Assembly: GCA_030407315.1 (NCBI GenBank)
Contig: JALQPE010002165.1
Span: forward strand, 1-64,000
Direction: 5' to 3'
From: Asparagopsis taxiformis
Taxonomy: Eukaryota > Rhodophyta > Florideophyceae > Bonnemaisoniales > Bonnemaisoniaceae
DNA length: 64,000 nt
Shown: positions 53,479 through 63,858 of the stretch, one piece after another
Position numbering within the stretch: position 1 is the stretch's first letter
How the letters are laid out: every line of letters starts with the position of its first letter
Program-made: the position numbers and the translations under genes
The notes under the pieces: model-generated
Told to the model about the DNA's origin: nothing
What the model saw: only the letters and a program-made list of their open reading frames with translations
Databases searched by the model: none

Positions 53479-56025
53479 ATGGCGTTCGGCGGAGCATTCG
53501 GCGCTTCGACTTCCATGTTCGCTTCTGCACCCACCCCAGCATTTGCATCACAAAGCGCCTTTGGTCAACAACCCCAATCCGCCTCCATGTTTTCTCAACC
53601 GCAGCAATCTCCTTTCGGCGCCCAATCCGCCCCGTTCGGCTCCTCGTCCAACACTGGCACACGCGCTGTGCCCTACCAGCTCTCCACGCTGCACGACCAG
53701 CACAACCCGTCTGCCGACCCCGGCAAGTACATGGCGATATCTGCTATGGACGTCTATGCCGACCGCTCCTTCGAAGAGCTCCGTCTCGAAGATTACGCAC
53801 GCAATGATCGCGGTGGCGACCAGCCTGCAAACACGCCCTCCAACAACATATTTGGCACCCAGCAGCAAAATCCCCAGTCCAATTCCCTGTTCGGCGCCCA
53901 ACAACCGAGCAATCCTTTCGGCGCTTCTGCAAACTCGGCCTCCGCTTTCGCTAGCTCGACACCCTCGCTCTTCGGCTCCCAATCTGCTACCCCGTTTGGC
54001 GCCCAGTCCAGTTCTTTCGCAGCATCCAGCGCTTCGCTGTTCGGAGCCCCGCAGAGCACAAATATCTTCGGCGCCTCCACTCCCTTTGGCGCCCAGTCCG
54101 CATCGGCTTTTGGCGCCCAATCGACCCCCGCTTTTGGCGATCAATCTCAATCAGCCTTCGGTGCTACTGGCTCGCTTTTCGGCGCACAGTCTACACCTGC
54201 TTTCGGTGCTACTGGCTCTCTTTTCGGCGCCCAGTCCACTCCTGCAGCGGGCACGTCGCTATTCGGCAGTACGACCCCTGCAACAGGTCTAACCGGTGCG
54301 ACAGCGCCCGCCACAAGTGCGTTTGGCTCGTTTGGCGGCGGGTCGTCAGCGTTTGGTGCTCCAAATACTGCGCCCTCTTTATTTACATCGAGTAGCTCAG
54401 GCTTGTTCGGCGGTTCAACCGGTAGTTCGCTGGGGTTCGGCGCCAGTAGTGGCAGTTTGTTTTCAAACCCAAATCCTGGCTTTGGTTCCGGAGGACTGTT
54501 TGGTGGTGGAAATACATCCGGTTCACTGTTCGCTTCTTCACAACCCGCTTTCGGCTCTACATCGTTTGGCACAAACTCATTCGGGACCGGTCTCGGTTCT
54601 TTTGGGTTGAATGCGCAAAGCGGCAACAACGCTGATCAATCGTCGCTGCAAGGGCCGTTGCATACATCGCTCACGCAAAACCCGTTCGGAGACTCGAAAT
54701 TGTTTCAGAATTTGCCTCCTCCGACTACAGCAACTGGTCCGGCGCCGTCTGTCGTCGAAATCGGAGCCACTGGGCAATCGAAGAAAGTCAGTGTGGTGCT
54801 CGCCCCACATCGCAGTCTGTCGTCGGGTCGTGCGCGACCCTCGCATATGCTCGCGCGACAAATGTCGTCGCGACGGCGTGGCCCTGGTGCCGGGTGGTTC
54901 TACTCGTCGCACATGCAAGCGCGCAACAGTGATGCCTCGCTGTTCAACGCAGGGAGCACCAATGTAGGCAATAGGTACAGCGGCCCCGGTAATGCGCAGA
55001 GATATTATACGCAATGGCGGACGCCAGAGCAAATCCAGCGTGCAGCAAATATTAAACGTCTGGTGATTGAGCCGTTGACGGAGGATGAATTACCTGTTTC
55101 ATCTCGACGGGTGCAGGACGCACTCTCTACACCGCGAGAAGTGAGATGGAATCGTCCGAGTTCAATGCTGGTTACTAATGCCGAGAGGTCGGCATTGCAA
55201 ACAATGCGAGAGCAGAGCGAGAATGGAAATGAAGGTGCGGCGACTGTAACACGAAAGCGACCAACTTCTTATACACCGCATCAATCGGTGAGGTCGTCTT
55301 TGCGTGGTTCTGGAATGGGTGATAGTGGTCAAGAAGAAACCGTTGAAAGTGTGGATGAAGAGTTGGGTGGTATTGGTAGGACGCATGATGATGTTGACGA
55401 GATCAAACAGGAAGCGCAAGTGGAAGAAAATGAAGAGAAGACAGGGGAAGGTTCGCGCGCTGAGAGTGGTTCAGGACTGTACGCACCGTACAGTGAGTTC
55501 TACAAGGGACAGATGTCCGCCTCTCGACGACGTTCAAGTCTGGGAAGCGTACCAAGTGTGGCAGCACACACTGAAAGCAATGCTAATGTGCCCAAATATA
55601 CTGGCAATGACGTCTACACCAAACCACCAATCGACGTGCTGCGAAGCATGACGGAGCAAGAACTGCAACACGTGGACTCGTTCACATATGGCAGAAAGAA
55701 TGTTGGAGAAATTCGCTGGATTACACCAACTGATGTTCGCCGTCTCGACCTTGATCGATTGGTTCAAATCCGACGACGCGAAATAAGTGTCTATCCAGAC
55801 GACATGGATGTACCGCCGGTGGGCGCACAACTCAACAAGCCTGCAGTTATCCAGCTAGAGGGCGTGTGGAGAATTGACAAGAAAACAAAACAGCCGCTCA
55901 AGGATGCGTCGTCGACCGCGCTGATTGTTAACAAATTGAAAAAACACTGCGACCAAGAAGGCCTCACATTTCTCGGCTATGATTCTCGAAGCGGCAGGTG
56001 GACCTTCCAAGCATCCAGCTTTTAA
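53479..56025 (+). CDS. NUP98: Nucleoporin Nup98 (GLFG repeats, GLEBS, C-terminal APD)
   Basis: This 848-residue protein lines the nuclear pore channel and binds transport receptors and the mRNA export factor Rae1. The start is the ATG in ACACCATGG. FG and GLFG/SLFG repeats fill residues 1-390, interrupted at about 60-110 by a GLEBS motif (ISAMDVYADRSFEELRLEDY) that binds Rae1/Gle2. The C-terminal 145 residues are the Nup98 autoproteolytic-type domain (YTKPPIDVLRSM, VPPVGAQLNKPAVIQLEGVW, FLGYDSRSGRWTFQ). The protein stops right after SSF, where cleaving Nup98 has HF followed by Ser, so there is no cleavage site and no fused Nup96. This resembles fungal Nup100/Nup116. Confidence 0.95.
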   Translation: MAFGGAFGASTSMFASAPTPAFASQSAFGQQPQSASMFSQPQQSPFGAQSAPFGSSSNTGTRAVPYQLSTLHDQHNPSADPGKYMAISAMDVYADRSFEELRLEDYARNDRGGDQPANTPSNNIFGTQQQNPQSNSLFGAQQPSNPFGASANSASAFASSTPSLFGSQSATPFGAQSSSFAASSASLFGAPQSTNIFGASTPFGAQSASAFGAQSTPAFGDQSQSAFGATGSLFGAQSTPAFGATGSLFGAQSTPAAGTSLFGSTTPATGLTGATAPATSAFGSFGGGSSAFGAPNTAPSLFTSSSSGLFGGSTGSSLGFGASSGSLFSNPNPGFGSGGLFGGGNTSGSLFASSQPAFGSTSFGTNSFGTGLGSFGLNAQSGNNADQSSLQGPLHTSLTQNPFGDSKLFQNLPPPTTATGPAPSVVEIGATGQSKKVSVVLAPHRSLSSGRARPSHMLARQMSSRRRGPGAGWFYSSHMQARNSDASLFNAGSTNVGNRYSGPGNAQRYYTQWRTPEQIQRAANIKRLVIEPLTEDELPVSSRRVQDALSTPREVRWNRPSSMLVTNAERSALQTMREQSENGNEGAATVTRKRPTSYTPHQSVRSSLRGSGMGDSGQEETVESVDEELGGIGRTHDDVDEIKQEAQVEENEEKTGEGSRAESGSGLYAPYSEFYKGQMSASRRRSSLGSVPSVAAHTESNANVPKYTGNDVYTKPPIDVLRSMTEQELQHVDSFTYGRKNVGEIRWITPTDVRRLDLDRLVQIRRREISVYPDDMDVPPVGAQLNKPAVIQLEGVWRIDKKTKQPLKDASSTALIVNKLKKHCDQEGLTFLGYDSRSGRWTFQASSF

Positions 56026-58688
56026 CGTCGTGGATGATGACACCGGTGTTGTATTTAATTTATCTCTTTGATAGAAGAACAAGCATGTCTTTTCAATATG
56101 TTTGCATTCCAAAACGCCACCGACTAGGCAGCACAATTAACTTAACTGAGCGATAAACAATTCAATTTCCTCGTTAGAGCACTTTTAGCTCGCGAGGAAG
56201 AAGATAATGGAAAGCGCCCCCTATAGTTGTCGTTGATTTCATTCCACGCAATTCTTGTAGGTCTTTTACTTTCACTGGCGTTCCAACGCAAGCATACGAG
56301 ACGAGATGGACTGGCTGAAGATATAGCACTGATATTCACCCTTTCTCCTTCGTACGGCTTGCCCAGCCCTCTTCCTATGTCGAATAATCTGCTCATGAAC
56401 TGTTCGTTTTTCCACTTGCAGAACATTCCACCTTGTATAATCGTCCCAAACCGGAACGTTGATACCACCCAAACGTCAACCAGACAAGTAGTTGTTTAGG
56501 TTTTTTCAATGCAAGTTTGTCACCTTGCCTATTCCTGGTATCGAGATTGGTGTAATGCCTTGCGACTGGTCCATTTGGAATCATCAGCAAGCTACCATAT
56601 GGTTGTTACCAGATTCTCCACCGAGGCAATCTACTCTCGAGAGCGAAACAAACTCGTGCCATCTCGACAATACCACTCGCTTGTTTGGTGTATCGGACGA
56701 AAGTGCACACCAGAAAATTCGCTCACCCAACGAGCCAGTTCTGTTCAAGCTTACATGAGACCATTCCTTACATTCGCGTGGAAACCAGAATCATTGATGA
56801 TGAACTAGGTCGTTCCGATTGCTTAGCAAAGCAGTTAGGTAAATCTGGCGCAATATATGCATTGCAGTTTTATCGACATGATGATGATGACGAGAGCTGT
56901 GGCCCACCCGTCGCACAAGAAAACTTGACGTGCCGTCAAATATGAATCGGCAGATTCATGATCTAACCGGCACGTGAGTCACCGGTTACAGACGTTCAAC
57001 GGTGAGGACCTTCTTCCGTCGCCTACAAATACGCTTACTTTTCATTCTTAGCTCCGACGTTTCTTTTCATATCCTGACGTTCCGGAAAGTTGGAAGGCGT
57101 CTTTAAACTATCGAGACCGCCAGAACCATTTACATATCTCATAAGAGAACGGCTTGCGCCTGCAACATCCTCACTCTTCGTCACTATTTAACTCATGGGC
57201 ACTTGTGAGCCTCCATATTTGCCTAATTTGTAATCCCGGCTGAAGGGCATCGCTTGAGTTCTCCAAGGAAGAATTCATCATTTGGACTATGTTTCAATGC
57301 CCACACTGGAGGGGACGAGAGGACTAACCATGCGCGGTGTATGTACATGATACGACGAGGTGCGCAATGTGTGTCATTATACTGCGAGGAGAAGCGTTGG
57401 CGGGGGGGGGGGGGCTGTTGGGCCAGCCTCCTTTATTGCTCGTGAGACATGATTAGATTACTGAAGTGCGTTTTCTATTTGAACTACTTGCTGGAAGCAT
57501 GGAATAAACCCCGTTGGTGGTGGTCCACGACTACGATCTAACTGGTAACTGTTTGCGAAGTTGGATTTGCGGTTTGCGACAGAAATAGCTCGTTTGCGTT
57601 TTGAGGGTTTTGTGATGATCCTCTCAGGAATGGAGGTTTCGAGCTAGTCGGCGTTGGCAGTCGATTCAATGTTTGCGTATCGTGCAGTTGTGAGTGTATC
57701 GAAAAGTGAAGCGGGATATTCGTCTGTGATGGAGTAGTATTCGCAATGGAATGAGAACAGAGCAGAGTCGCGTGCAATAGAGTCAGCGATGGAGGCATGT
57801 TATGAGTGGGTTTGGATGTGAAGAGCTCGTATCAGACGAATTTTGCCATGGCGGCCGACGGGGTGGAGACCGAGGAATCGTATATGTGGTTCCAAGTTTG
57901 AGTCACTGACACCTGAAGCGTCTGGGCTGGAGTAAGGCGTACCGAGCGCCATCTGTCGAAAGGCAACGCGTCGCCCATTGTTTTTGACAACGCACGCTGA
58001 GACCGGAGTCATGATGAAATCACTATGGAGACTATCGCACCTTCCCGCTTGCTTTTTTAGGTTATACATGGAAGAACCCATCCAGAAAGAATGAAAGGCT
58101 CCGTTCATTCTTTGGTCGTACGTGTTAGGACTTCTCGAAATGGGGAGGGGGTAGATGTCATTTCGGAATAGGTTGAGTAATGAACTGACGGCGGGGATAA
58201 GAGCAATTGTGTATGAGTGAGTGATGTCTTTGTATTGGTGGTCGCTTAGGGGAATTGGTGTTGGGAGCATTTATGTTTGGTGGAAGGACCACATGCTACA
58301 ACTGTTGCGCTCATGTGAGCACCCTCTTCTTTAGAGATTTGAATGGTTCGCCAGCGAAGATTGTGACTCTGTATTTGGACTGGCAATGAAATAGATACAC
58401 CAAGAAGAACTATCAATCTCCTTCACGAACAACGATGCCATTTGAGCGTGATGAGCATCCAGCTCAGCAAACATTGAGGGTCACCGTCGATTTGACCACC
58501 CAAAAGTTTTTCAATTTTCCGAAAATATTTCAAGGTATTGGGAAAGATCCGTAGACAAAGCTGTTCGATTGATACTCCATGTCAACTATCATCCGCTGAT
58601 ACTTTCCCTCCTCCCAGTCTCGGATCGGATTCAGTTTCCCGCCTACCGCTCCGTTATCGTCGTCTCATCCCTACATCAGCAAACCGCG
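56026..58688. other. Long interval without a clear gene
   Basis: 2.6 kb downstream of Nup98. A 13-base G run is at 57402-57414. On the - strand an ATG-started frame of 156 codons (58270-57800) and a second overlapping its stop (57798-57538) are open, but neither shows a domain or signal sequence and both are Pro/Ser-rich or basic. I would not call them genes. Frames at 56142-56470 are likewise unrecognised. Confidence 0.4.
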
Positions 58689-60542
58689 ATGGAATCATTA
58701 GACTCCGCCGATCAGCTCCCGCTTCTAGAGCTCCCTGACTCAGTCCTGCTCCGTATCTTTGCTCACTTATGCTGCCAGCCACCATCACCTTCTCTTCGAC
58801 TCCATTTGCCGATCAAACAGCAGCCAGCTTTTGTGCTCTCACAATGCTGTCGTCATTTGCGCACTCTCTTCCATCAACATAATCTGCAAGTATTGGATGC
58901 TCGTCGCTCCTCTCATCCCGTCTTTGAGCTCGGTACCTATGTTACACAAAATATGATCCCGCGTTCAACGACATTCACCGCTTTGCGTCATCCGGAGCGT
59001 CTCAAACGTCTCATCCAGATTGCCGGCCCCAATCTGCGGAAGCTGCACCTGCCAGACTTTCGAGAGACGACAACAGGAGTTGACGAACTATTAAGATGTG
59101 TGGATAAGTACGCTCCGCAGCTGGAGACTCTAACTTTTATTAACGATGACATCAAAATGGGCGGTGATACAGAGGATGACAGATCTCGTCAGTCTTATCT
59201 CCCAAAGCTCATCCCTAGGGTGAAAGACTTCACTGTTTATGATCCAGATAAGATCACTATGGCCATACTTGCCACCCGCCCGCAATCCGGTATGCGACGT
59301 CTTGTGATGCACGATATGCAAATAGACACGGGTGAAGTATTCGTACATCTTCTTGTGCAAGACATACTTCTTCCGCCGCCACGTTTGCACACCTTGGAAG
59401 TTTCGTTTGCAACGCCCACATCCGACCTATCCCTTCACGTTACGTATCTTTCACAAGCTATACAATGTCATGTCGATTTACGCGACGTAACTGTGCTGGA
59501 ACGCACAAATGTTCTCGTGTCACACCCGTCCAATTCTTTCCCGACCAAGGCAGAGCTCAAAGCAATATTTGAAACGTTGATCGAAACGGTACGCCAAGTG
59601 AAGACAGGAGCTGGTCTTCCCGAGCCCACCGATTCCTCATCAGGCAGCAAAATATCTGATGGTACAGGTTTGGATCATGGAGGGCCGTTTGATCGGCTGG
59701 CCTTATTCTCTGCCCATTTCCAAACTCGCAACAAAGATATTTCCCTTATCGACATGGTACAACTTTTCAAGGGTCGCATAGGGCCGAATACCCTACTCGA
59801 GTTGGACTTTCAGGAGGCGCGTCTCATCTCGCCACCAAAATCTTGTCCCTCACCTGAGCCATACTTTAGTGTGCTTCGTATCAGCAGTCATTCGGGGTTC
59901 TTGTATGAACTACCTGACAGCTACTTCCGCAACGTTGGTGAGATTTGCATTGGGATGAATACAATGTTTAAGACGGGAGTAACTGGCCGCTCCCAGATCT
60001 ACGCTCCCAGTTACGATAACGTTCGTTCGGTGTGTGCGCGAGCCGGACACAATGTAACTATATTCCGTGCAGGCATGGGCCATGGATTTAGTGCCAACAC
60101 ATTAATACCATTGCGTGAATCGTTAGAGACGCTGTCGGACGTTGTGGCATGTTGCCCCAACATCAAATTACTGGAGATGTCGCAAAATCTGATCATAGCT
60201 GAGGAAGATGATTGGGTTCTGTTGGACTTGTTGTTCGACTCGGTGAGAAACATGGAAACGTTGAATCTAATTGATCCGCGCCCATTCCTGGAAGATCTTG
60301 CTATTGAAAAGGTATTTGAACATTTACCGAATCTTCTGGATGCCATTAAATCTCGTTGCCCGTTCCTACAGGTTATTCTGATGAGCAGGCCGATTGGACA
60401 TGGAGTTGTTGGAAGACCGACGAAAGAAGCACTGGAAGAGGTACATGTCGCTCTACGGCGATTTTCGAACGCTAGGCCAGATGTTGATACAAGTGAGGTG
60501 ATGCATGTCCTTACGTATTTTGAAGAGTTGGTTGGAAAGTAG
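58689..60542 (+). CDS. F-box protein with divergent leucine-rich C-terminal part
   Basis: From the ATG at 58689 the protein has 617 residues. Residues about 10-60 fit an F-box (LPLLELPDSVLLRIFAHL, then LSQCCRHLRTLFH), which would dock onto Skp1 of an SCF ubiquitin ligase. The remaining 550 residues contain scattered leucine-rich-repeat-like units (LRKLHLPDFRE, LETLTFIND, PNIKLLEMSQNLIIAEED) of irregular length, suiting a substrate-binding solenoid. The open frame upstream to 58569 includes another ATG, but the F-box starts soon after 58689. It is a single exon. The substrate is unknown. Confidence 0.75.
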   Translation: MESLDSADQLPLLELPDSVLLRIFAHLCCQPPSPSLRLHLPIKQQPAFVLSQCCRHLRTLFHQHNLQVLDARRSSHPVFELGTYVTQNMIPRSTTFTALRHPERLKRLIQIAGPNLRKLHLPDFRETTTGVDELLRCVDKYAPQLETLTFINDDIKMGGDTEDDRSRQSYLPKLIPRVKDFTVYDPDKITMAILATRPQSGMRRLVMHDMQIDTGEVFVHLLVQDILLPPPRLHTLEVSFATPTSDLSLHVTYLSQAIQCHVDLRDVTVLERTNVLVSHPSNSFPTKAELKAIFETLIETVRQVKTGAGLPEPTDSSSGSKISDGTGLDHGGPFDRLALFSAHFQTRNKDISLIDMVQLFKGRIGPNTLLELDFQEARLISPPKSCPSPEPYFSVLRISSHSGFLYELPDSYFRNVGEICIGMNTMFKTGVTGRSQIYAPSYDNVRSVCARAGHNVTIFRAGMGHGFSANTLIPLRESLETLSDVVACCPNIKLLEMSQNLIIAEEDDWVLLDLLFDSVRNMETLNLIDPRPFLEDLAIEKVFEHLPNLLDAIKSRCPFLQVILMSRPIGHGVVGRPTKEALEEVHVALRRFSNARPDVDTSEVMHVLTYFEELVGK

Positions 60543-60989
60543 TGTACTATATTATACTGAACAGCTATCATATAAAAACCTAACCATAGCATCAGGAATA
60601 CACACTGTCAACAGGGATATATCTCGGCGGGAGGCATTGAGTGTTGCAAGGAAAGCGCTTGTCTGGGGGATGAAGAGCACCTGTCAGACATAAATCTTCC
60701 AAGCTCAAGCTTACATCGGGTCTCATCTATTACAGTTTATAATCCAAAGCTTGGGCATTGGATGTGAATAGTGCATCTACCTCTTGCCTCGAGGATTATT
60801 TCAACATACCCTGGATAACCCGTAACAGCCAGAGAAAGTCGGCAAGGTCATCAAGAATCTTCACAATTTTTATTTGTAAACTGTACCTCGTAAAGGAGCC
60901 GATTGTATCGTTCGAATAGTTCTCAACTTACAGGGATCCAACATCCTCTACTACCGACTGGAATACTCATCCAATGAAGTCCCCCCTAC
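60543..60989. other. Short intergenic spacer, no gene seen
   Basis: 0.45 kb between the convergent F-box and peptide genes. No coding frame of interest. Confidence 0.5.
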
Positions 60990-61196
60990 TTAGCATCTCC
61001 ATTTTGCGCAAATACAATAGTCGTTATTGCGATTGGTATGTTGGTCCATGCAGTTAGCACATGTTGCAGCATGTACACTATCCACTGGTTGAGAACCTGT
61101 TTCTGTTTTCTCATTTCCCTTTTCGGCAGCACTTCCGACGGCGAACAACACAAAGACCAACAGGATGATGGCAAAAATGCGACTGCTGATAGACAT
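60990..61196 (-). CDS. Secreted cysteine-rich peptide 1
   Basis: A 68-residue precursor starting MSISSRIFAIILLVFVLFAV, a typical signal peptide with likely cleavage after GSAA (about residue 24). The mature part of about 44 residues is polar and has five Cys in the spacing C-X2-C-X11-C-X-C-X4-C, with the end CICAKWRC. It is homologous to the gene at 63533-63748: the same MSISSRI start and identical Cys spacing, with everything between different. A TATA word lies 104-109 bases upstream of the ATG. The open frame extends to 61226, but the start is set by the shared MSISSRI. Function is unknown: an antimicrobial or signalling peptide is possible. Confidence 0.65.
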   Translation of the reverse strand: MSISSRIFAIILLVFVLFAVGSAAEKGNEKTETGSQPVDSVHAATCANCMDQHTNRNNDYCICAKWRC

Positions 61197-61299
61197 TCTT
61201 GAAAGGTAGATGTTCGATGGATACAACGTTCAATGCTTGTTAACGATGAGTGTGCTTCTTGCTCTCTGCTTTCTCATTTTCGAGCATTGGTGAGCTTCT

Positions 61300-61305
61300 C
61301 TTATA
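61300..61305 (-). promoter_or_regulatory. TATA-like box of peptide gene 1
   Basis: TATAAG on the - strand, 104-109 bases upstream of the ATG, about the same distance as the TATAAATA of peptide gene 2. Confidence 0.35.
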
Positions 61306-62722
61306 CCAATTTAGAATCTCCCCTTTGCCTCGATTCGCTAGTTATGCCTATGCTAGTCACTCCAAAAGTGTATTCTATGTAGGAGTTTGTAAGATGGATA
61401 GCTTACAAAGGGGGTTGTCTGGAAATGAGGAAATTGTCGTATCGGCAAAACTTCTAACGGTGGAACTTAAATCCTCAAACAACGGTACTTATCTGTCCAC
61501 TGTGCTCATACTTTCCGACAGGAGCAGATGGCATTCGTTCCATTTTTCGATTATGGAGGATTGGCAACAGTGTGATGATCAAGTATTCTTCTAAGAGGTG
61601 TTTTGAATGCCTGAAGAAAGCAGAAATGGTAGATGCAAGTTGCCTACAATTGAACTTATTCGTCGGAGGCTTTTGGGACTATCTTAGGTCTGCCAAACAC
61701 GTTGGTACTGTGTGAATGGACAACGTTTACTTTCAAACACTACCCGTGTATGTATGCAAACACTCTCCCTTTACCCAACTTTACTGCAACGCGCACAAAC
61801 GCACATACCGCTCTTTCTATCATAGAACGACAGCCACATAGAACTTGGTGGAGGTACGAGAAATCAAAATTTAAGGCAGTCGATACTTTATTGCTTTTAA
61901 AACACCACCTCAGAATTACGAGTTGGAATGATGCCACGCTTTTTACATGTTGTTACTCTTCCTCTGGTCACATGACTTGCACAATCGAGTTGCGCGACCA
62001 TGCCGCGTCCCAGTCTGTAAATAATGACATCTCAGTAGTACATCATAAAAATAGTAAGAGTGGAGAGGTATCGCGTCTCAGTTCGCTAGCGATGAGATTG
62101 CTTTCTCTTCTCCAGCATCAGATGAGGTGGCACAACATATGTATCTCATTGTGATATTGGCATGTTGCACATTCGTCCGAAACTGCTGGAAGGTGTACTC
62201 AGAACCACATATATGCTTCGTATTATCGCTCGACCCCCGCATATCTCCCCTTGTGACAATAGATAATCATTTTCTTGTGCCATCTCCGTCTTCTCGAAAG
62301 AGTGTAATGGAATTGGCTTGACGCAAGTTTTGTGTGTTGTCCCAATTTATTGCGAATCTCAAATCAAGATTCAACAGAGTAGGGGGCAACAAGTTGTCTT
62401 TTTCAGCCTCTATGAAACTTGTATGTTTACCCTCCTTTCTTTCAGGAGTGAATGGCAAAGAATATAAATTGTAAGCGAGACAAACATGTTGGACGAAGAA
62501 TCGCAAAAAATATAGCGCAAAGGTCCAAGCTTAGATCACTCTACATACCACATATTCAGACTTGCTTCAAAGGCATGCCCTTGATCACAGCTGATTTCTT
62601 TTCTCCTGGAAGGCACACATTTGTTAGCACGTTTGGAGATATGTTTCCTCATATGCCTTGTGGAACACTCTTTTCTTGAGCTTGGCATATATTCGTACAG
62701 CCAAGCACCATTCAATAGGTTG

Positions 62723-62765
62723 AAAACCAAAATGACAATTCGAGCTTCGTTGTCATTTTGGTTTT
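62723..62765. repeat. Perfect 16-bp inverted repeat, 11-base loop
   Basis: AAAACCAAAATGACAA at 62723-62738 pairs with its exact reverse complement at 62750-62765 across the loop TTCGAGCTTCG. It lies midway between the two peptide genes. It could be a small mobile-element remnant, a hairpin RNA or a paired binding site. Confidence 0.7.
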
Positions 62766-63532
62766 GACGACTTGGAAAAAAAATGGCAGGATAGAGATTC
62801 ACCGTTCCATTGCATATGTAAAATACATCTGGTTCCAGGATGCAACCGCAGACAAAAGTTTATCACCAGTCAACTACGTAGATTCTCCTTCACTCGATGA
62901 AAATCTTCGCGAAAAGTGTGCTCCGGTTTGTACTAGCCTCTTTGTATCAAAAAATAGGTTATGATTGGGTTCACTCGCATCTCGTTTAAAATTGAATGGA
63001 CGTCAACGCAAAAAGAGGCTGAGATGTTAGCTTCTCTATTGGTCGAAATATTCCTCCAAATTGTATTTGTTTTTCCTTCCGCATTGTTCTGTAACAGCGC
63101 CAGGCAGGTTTAGATGTTTGTGGCTAGAAGGCATGCATGCAAACGGACATAATTTGTTCGCCAAGTGAACATAATGATCTTTCGAAACAACTGTATAGTC
63201 GCGTCTTTCAATGTAGAGATAGGCAGTATTATTTTCCTTGGCTCTCTTGTTCTTTACGATGTATAAAAATGCGTAATTCTTCTTGAAGAAAAATATGTCT
63301 ACTAGGTGAAGACATGGTCTTGATAAGAAATACAGTACATGTCATTTTGTTTTGAATACTCTCTAATAGGCCTTAGTTTCTCACAAATGTTGCATGGAAT
63401 TTTAATGTTGATTCATATCTCTGAATTAACGCTAGACAATTAACCACAGTGATCTTCATGAATCATTTGGAAGCATAATTGAGCACATGTTCCGAATTGC
63501 TAGCAATTCGACAATTTCCTTGCTCGGGCTTC

Positions 63533-63748
63533 CTACGGACATATCCAGATTAAGCAGATGCAAGGCAGTCGAAGAGATTCTTCTAATTCTTCGGAGCAAC
63601 TCGAGCAGTCCAGAGTCTTGGCATCCCCGAAAAGATCAAGGGCATTGGAATCGTTAATAGATACCTCTTCTCCAGATGCTACGGCATTCACAATGAGAAT
63701 ACTCATGAGAATGAAGAAGACGACAGTAATTCTGGAAGAGATGGACAT
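63533..63748 (-). CDS. Secreted cysteine-rich peptide 2
   Basis: A 71-residue precursor beginning MSISSRITVVFFILMSILIV, a signal peptide with likely cleavage after NAVAS (about residue 25). The mature part of about 46 residues is acidic in its middle, then has five Cys as C-X2-C-X11-C-X-C-X4-C with the end CICLIWICP. The Cys framework matches peptide 1 exactly, while the other residues differ, including net charge. A clear TATAAATA lies about 103 bases upstream. The two genes face the same way 2.3 kb apart, so this is a tandem family. Function is unknown. Confidence 0.65.
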   Translation of the reverse strand: MSISSRITVVFFILMSILIVNAVASGEEVSINDSNALDLFGDAKTLDCSSCSEELEESLRLPCICLIWICP

Positions 63749-63850
63749 AATTTGAGGCTGAAGCGGATAAAGTTTGACAGTGAAGATGCGAGGTGAAGCT
63801 GGTTCGATGTAGGCAGTTCAAGGCTTAATCAGATTCCCCCGGGATCACAG

Positions 63851-63858
63851 TATTTATA
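63851..63858 (-). promoter_or_regulatory. TATA box of peptide gene 2
   Basis: TATAAATA on the - strand, about 103 bases upstream of the ATG at 63748. Confidence 0.55.

Larger units (their letters stand above)
61197..63532. other. Interval between the two peptide genes
   Basis: 2.3 kb with no convincing gene. Short frames such as 61702-62154 (+) and 62536-62802 (-) lack signals or domains. It includes the hairpin at 62723-62765. I looked for further MSISSRI-type starts here and found none. Confidence 0.45.

Noticed and set aside
53548..54629. Long - strand and alternative-frame ORFs across the FG repeats
   Set aside because: They are products of the repetitive GGC/TTC-rich Nup98 repeat region.
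57538..58270. Two overlapping - strand ORFs (156 and 86 codons)
   Set aside because: No domain, signal or family pattern. The stop-start overlap is not meaningful in a eukaryote.
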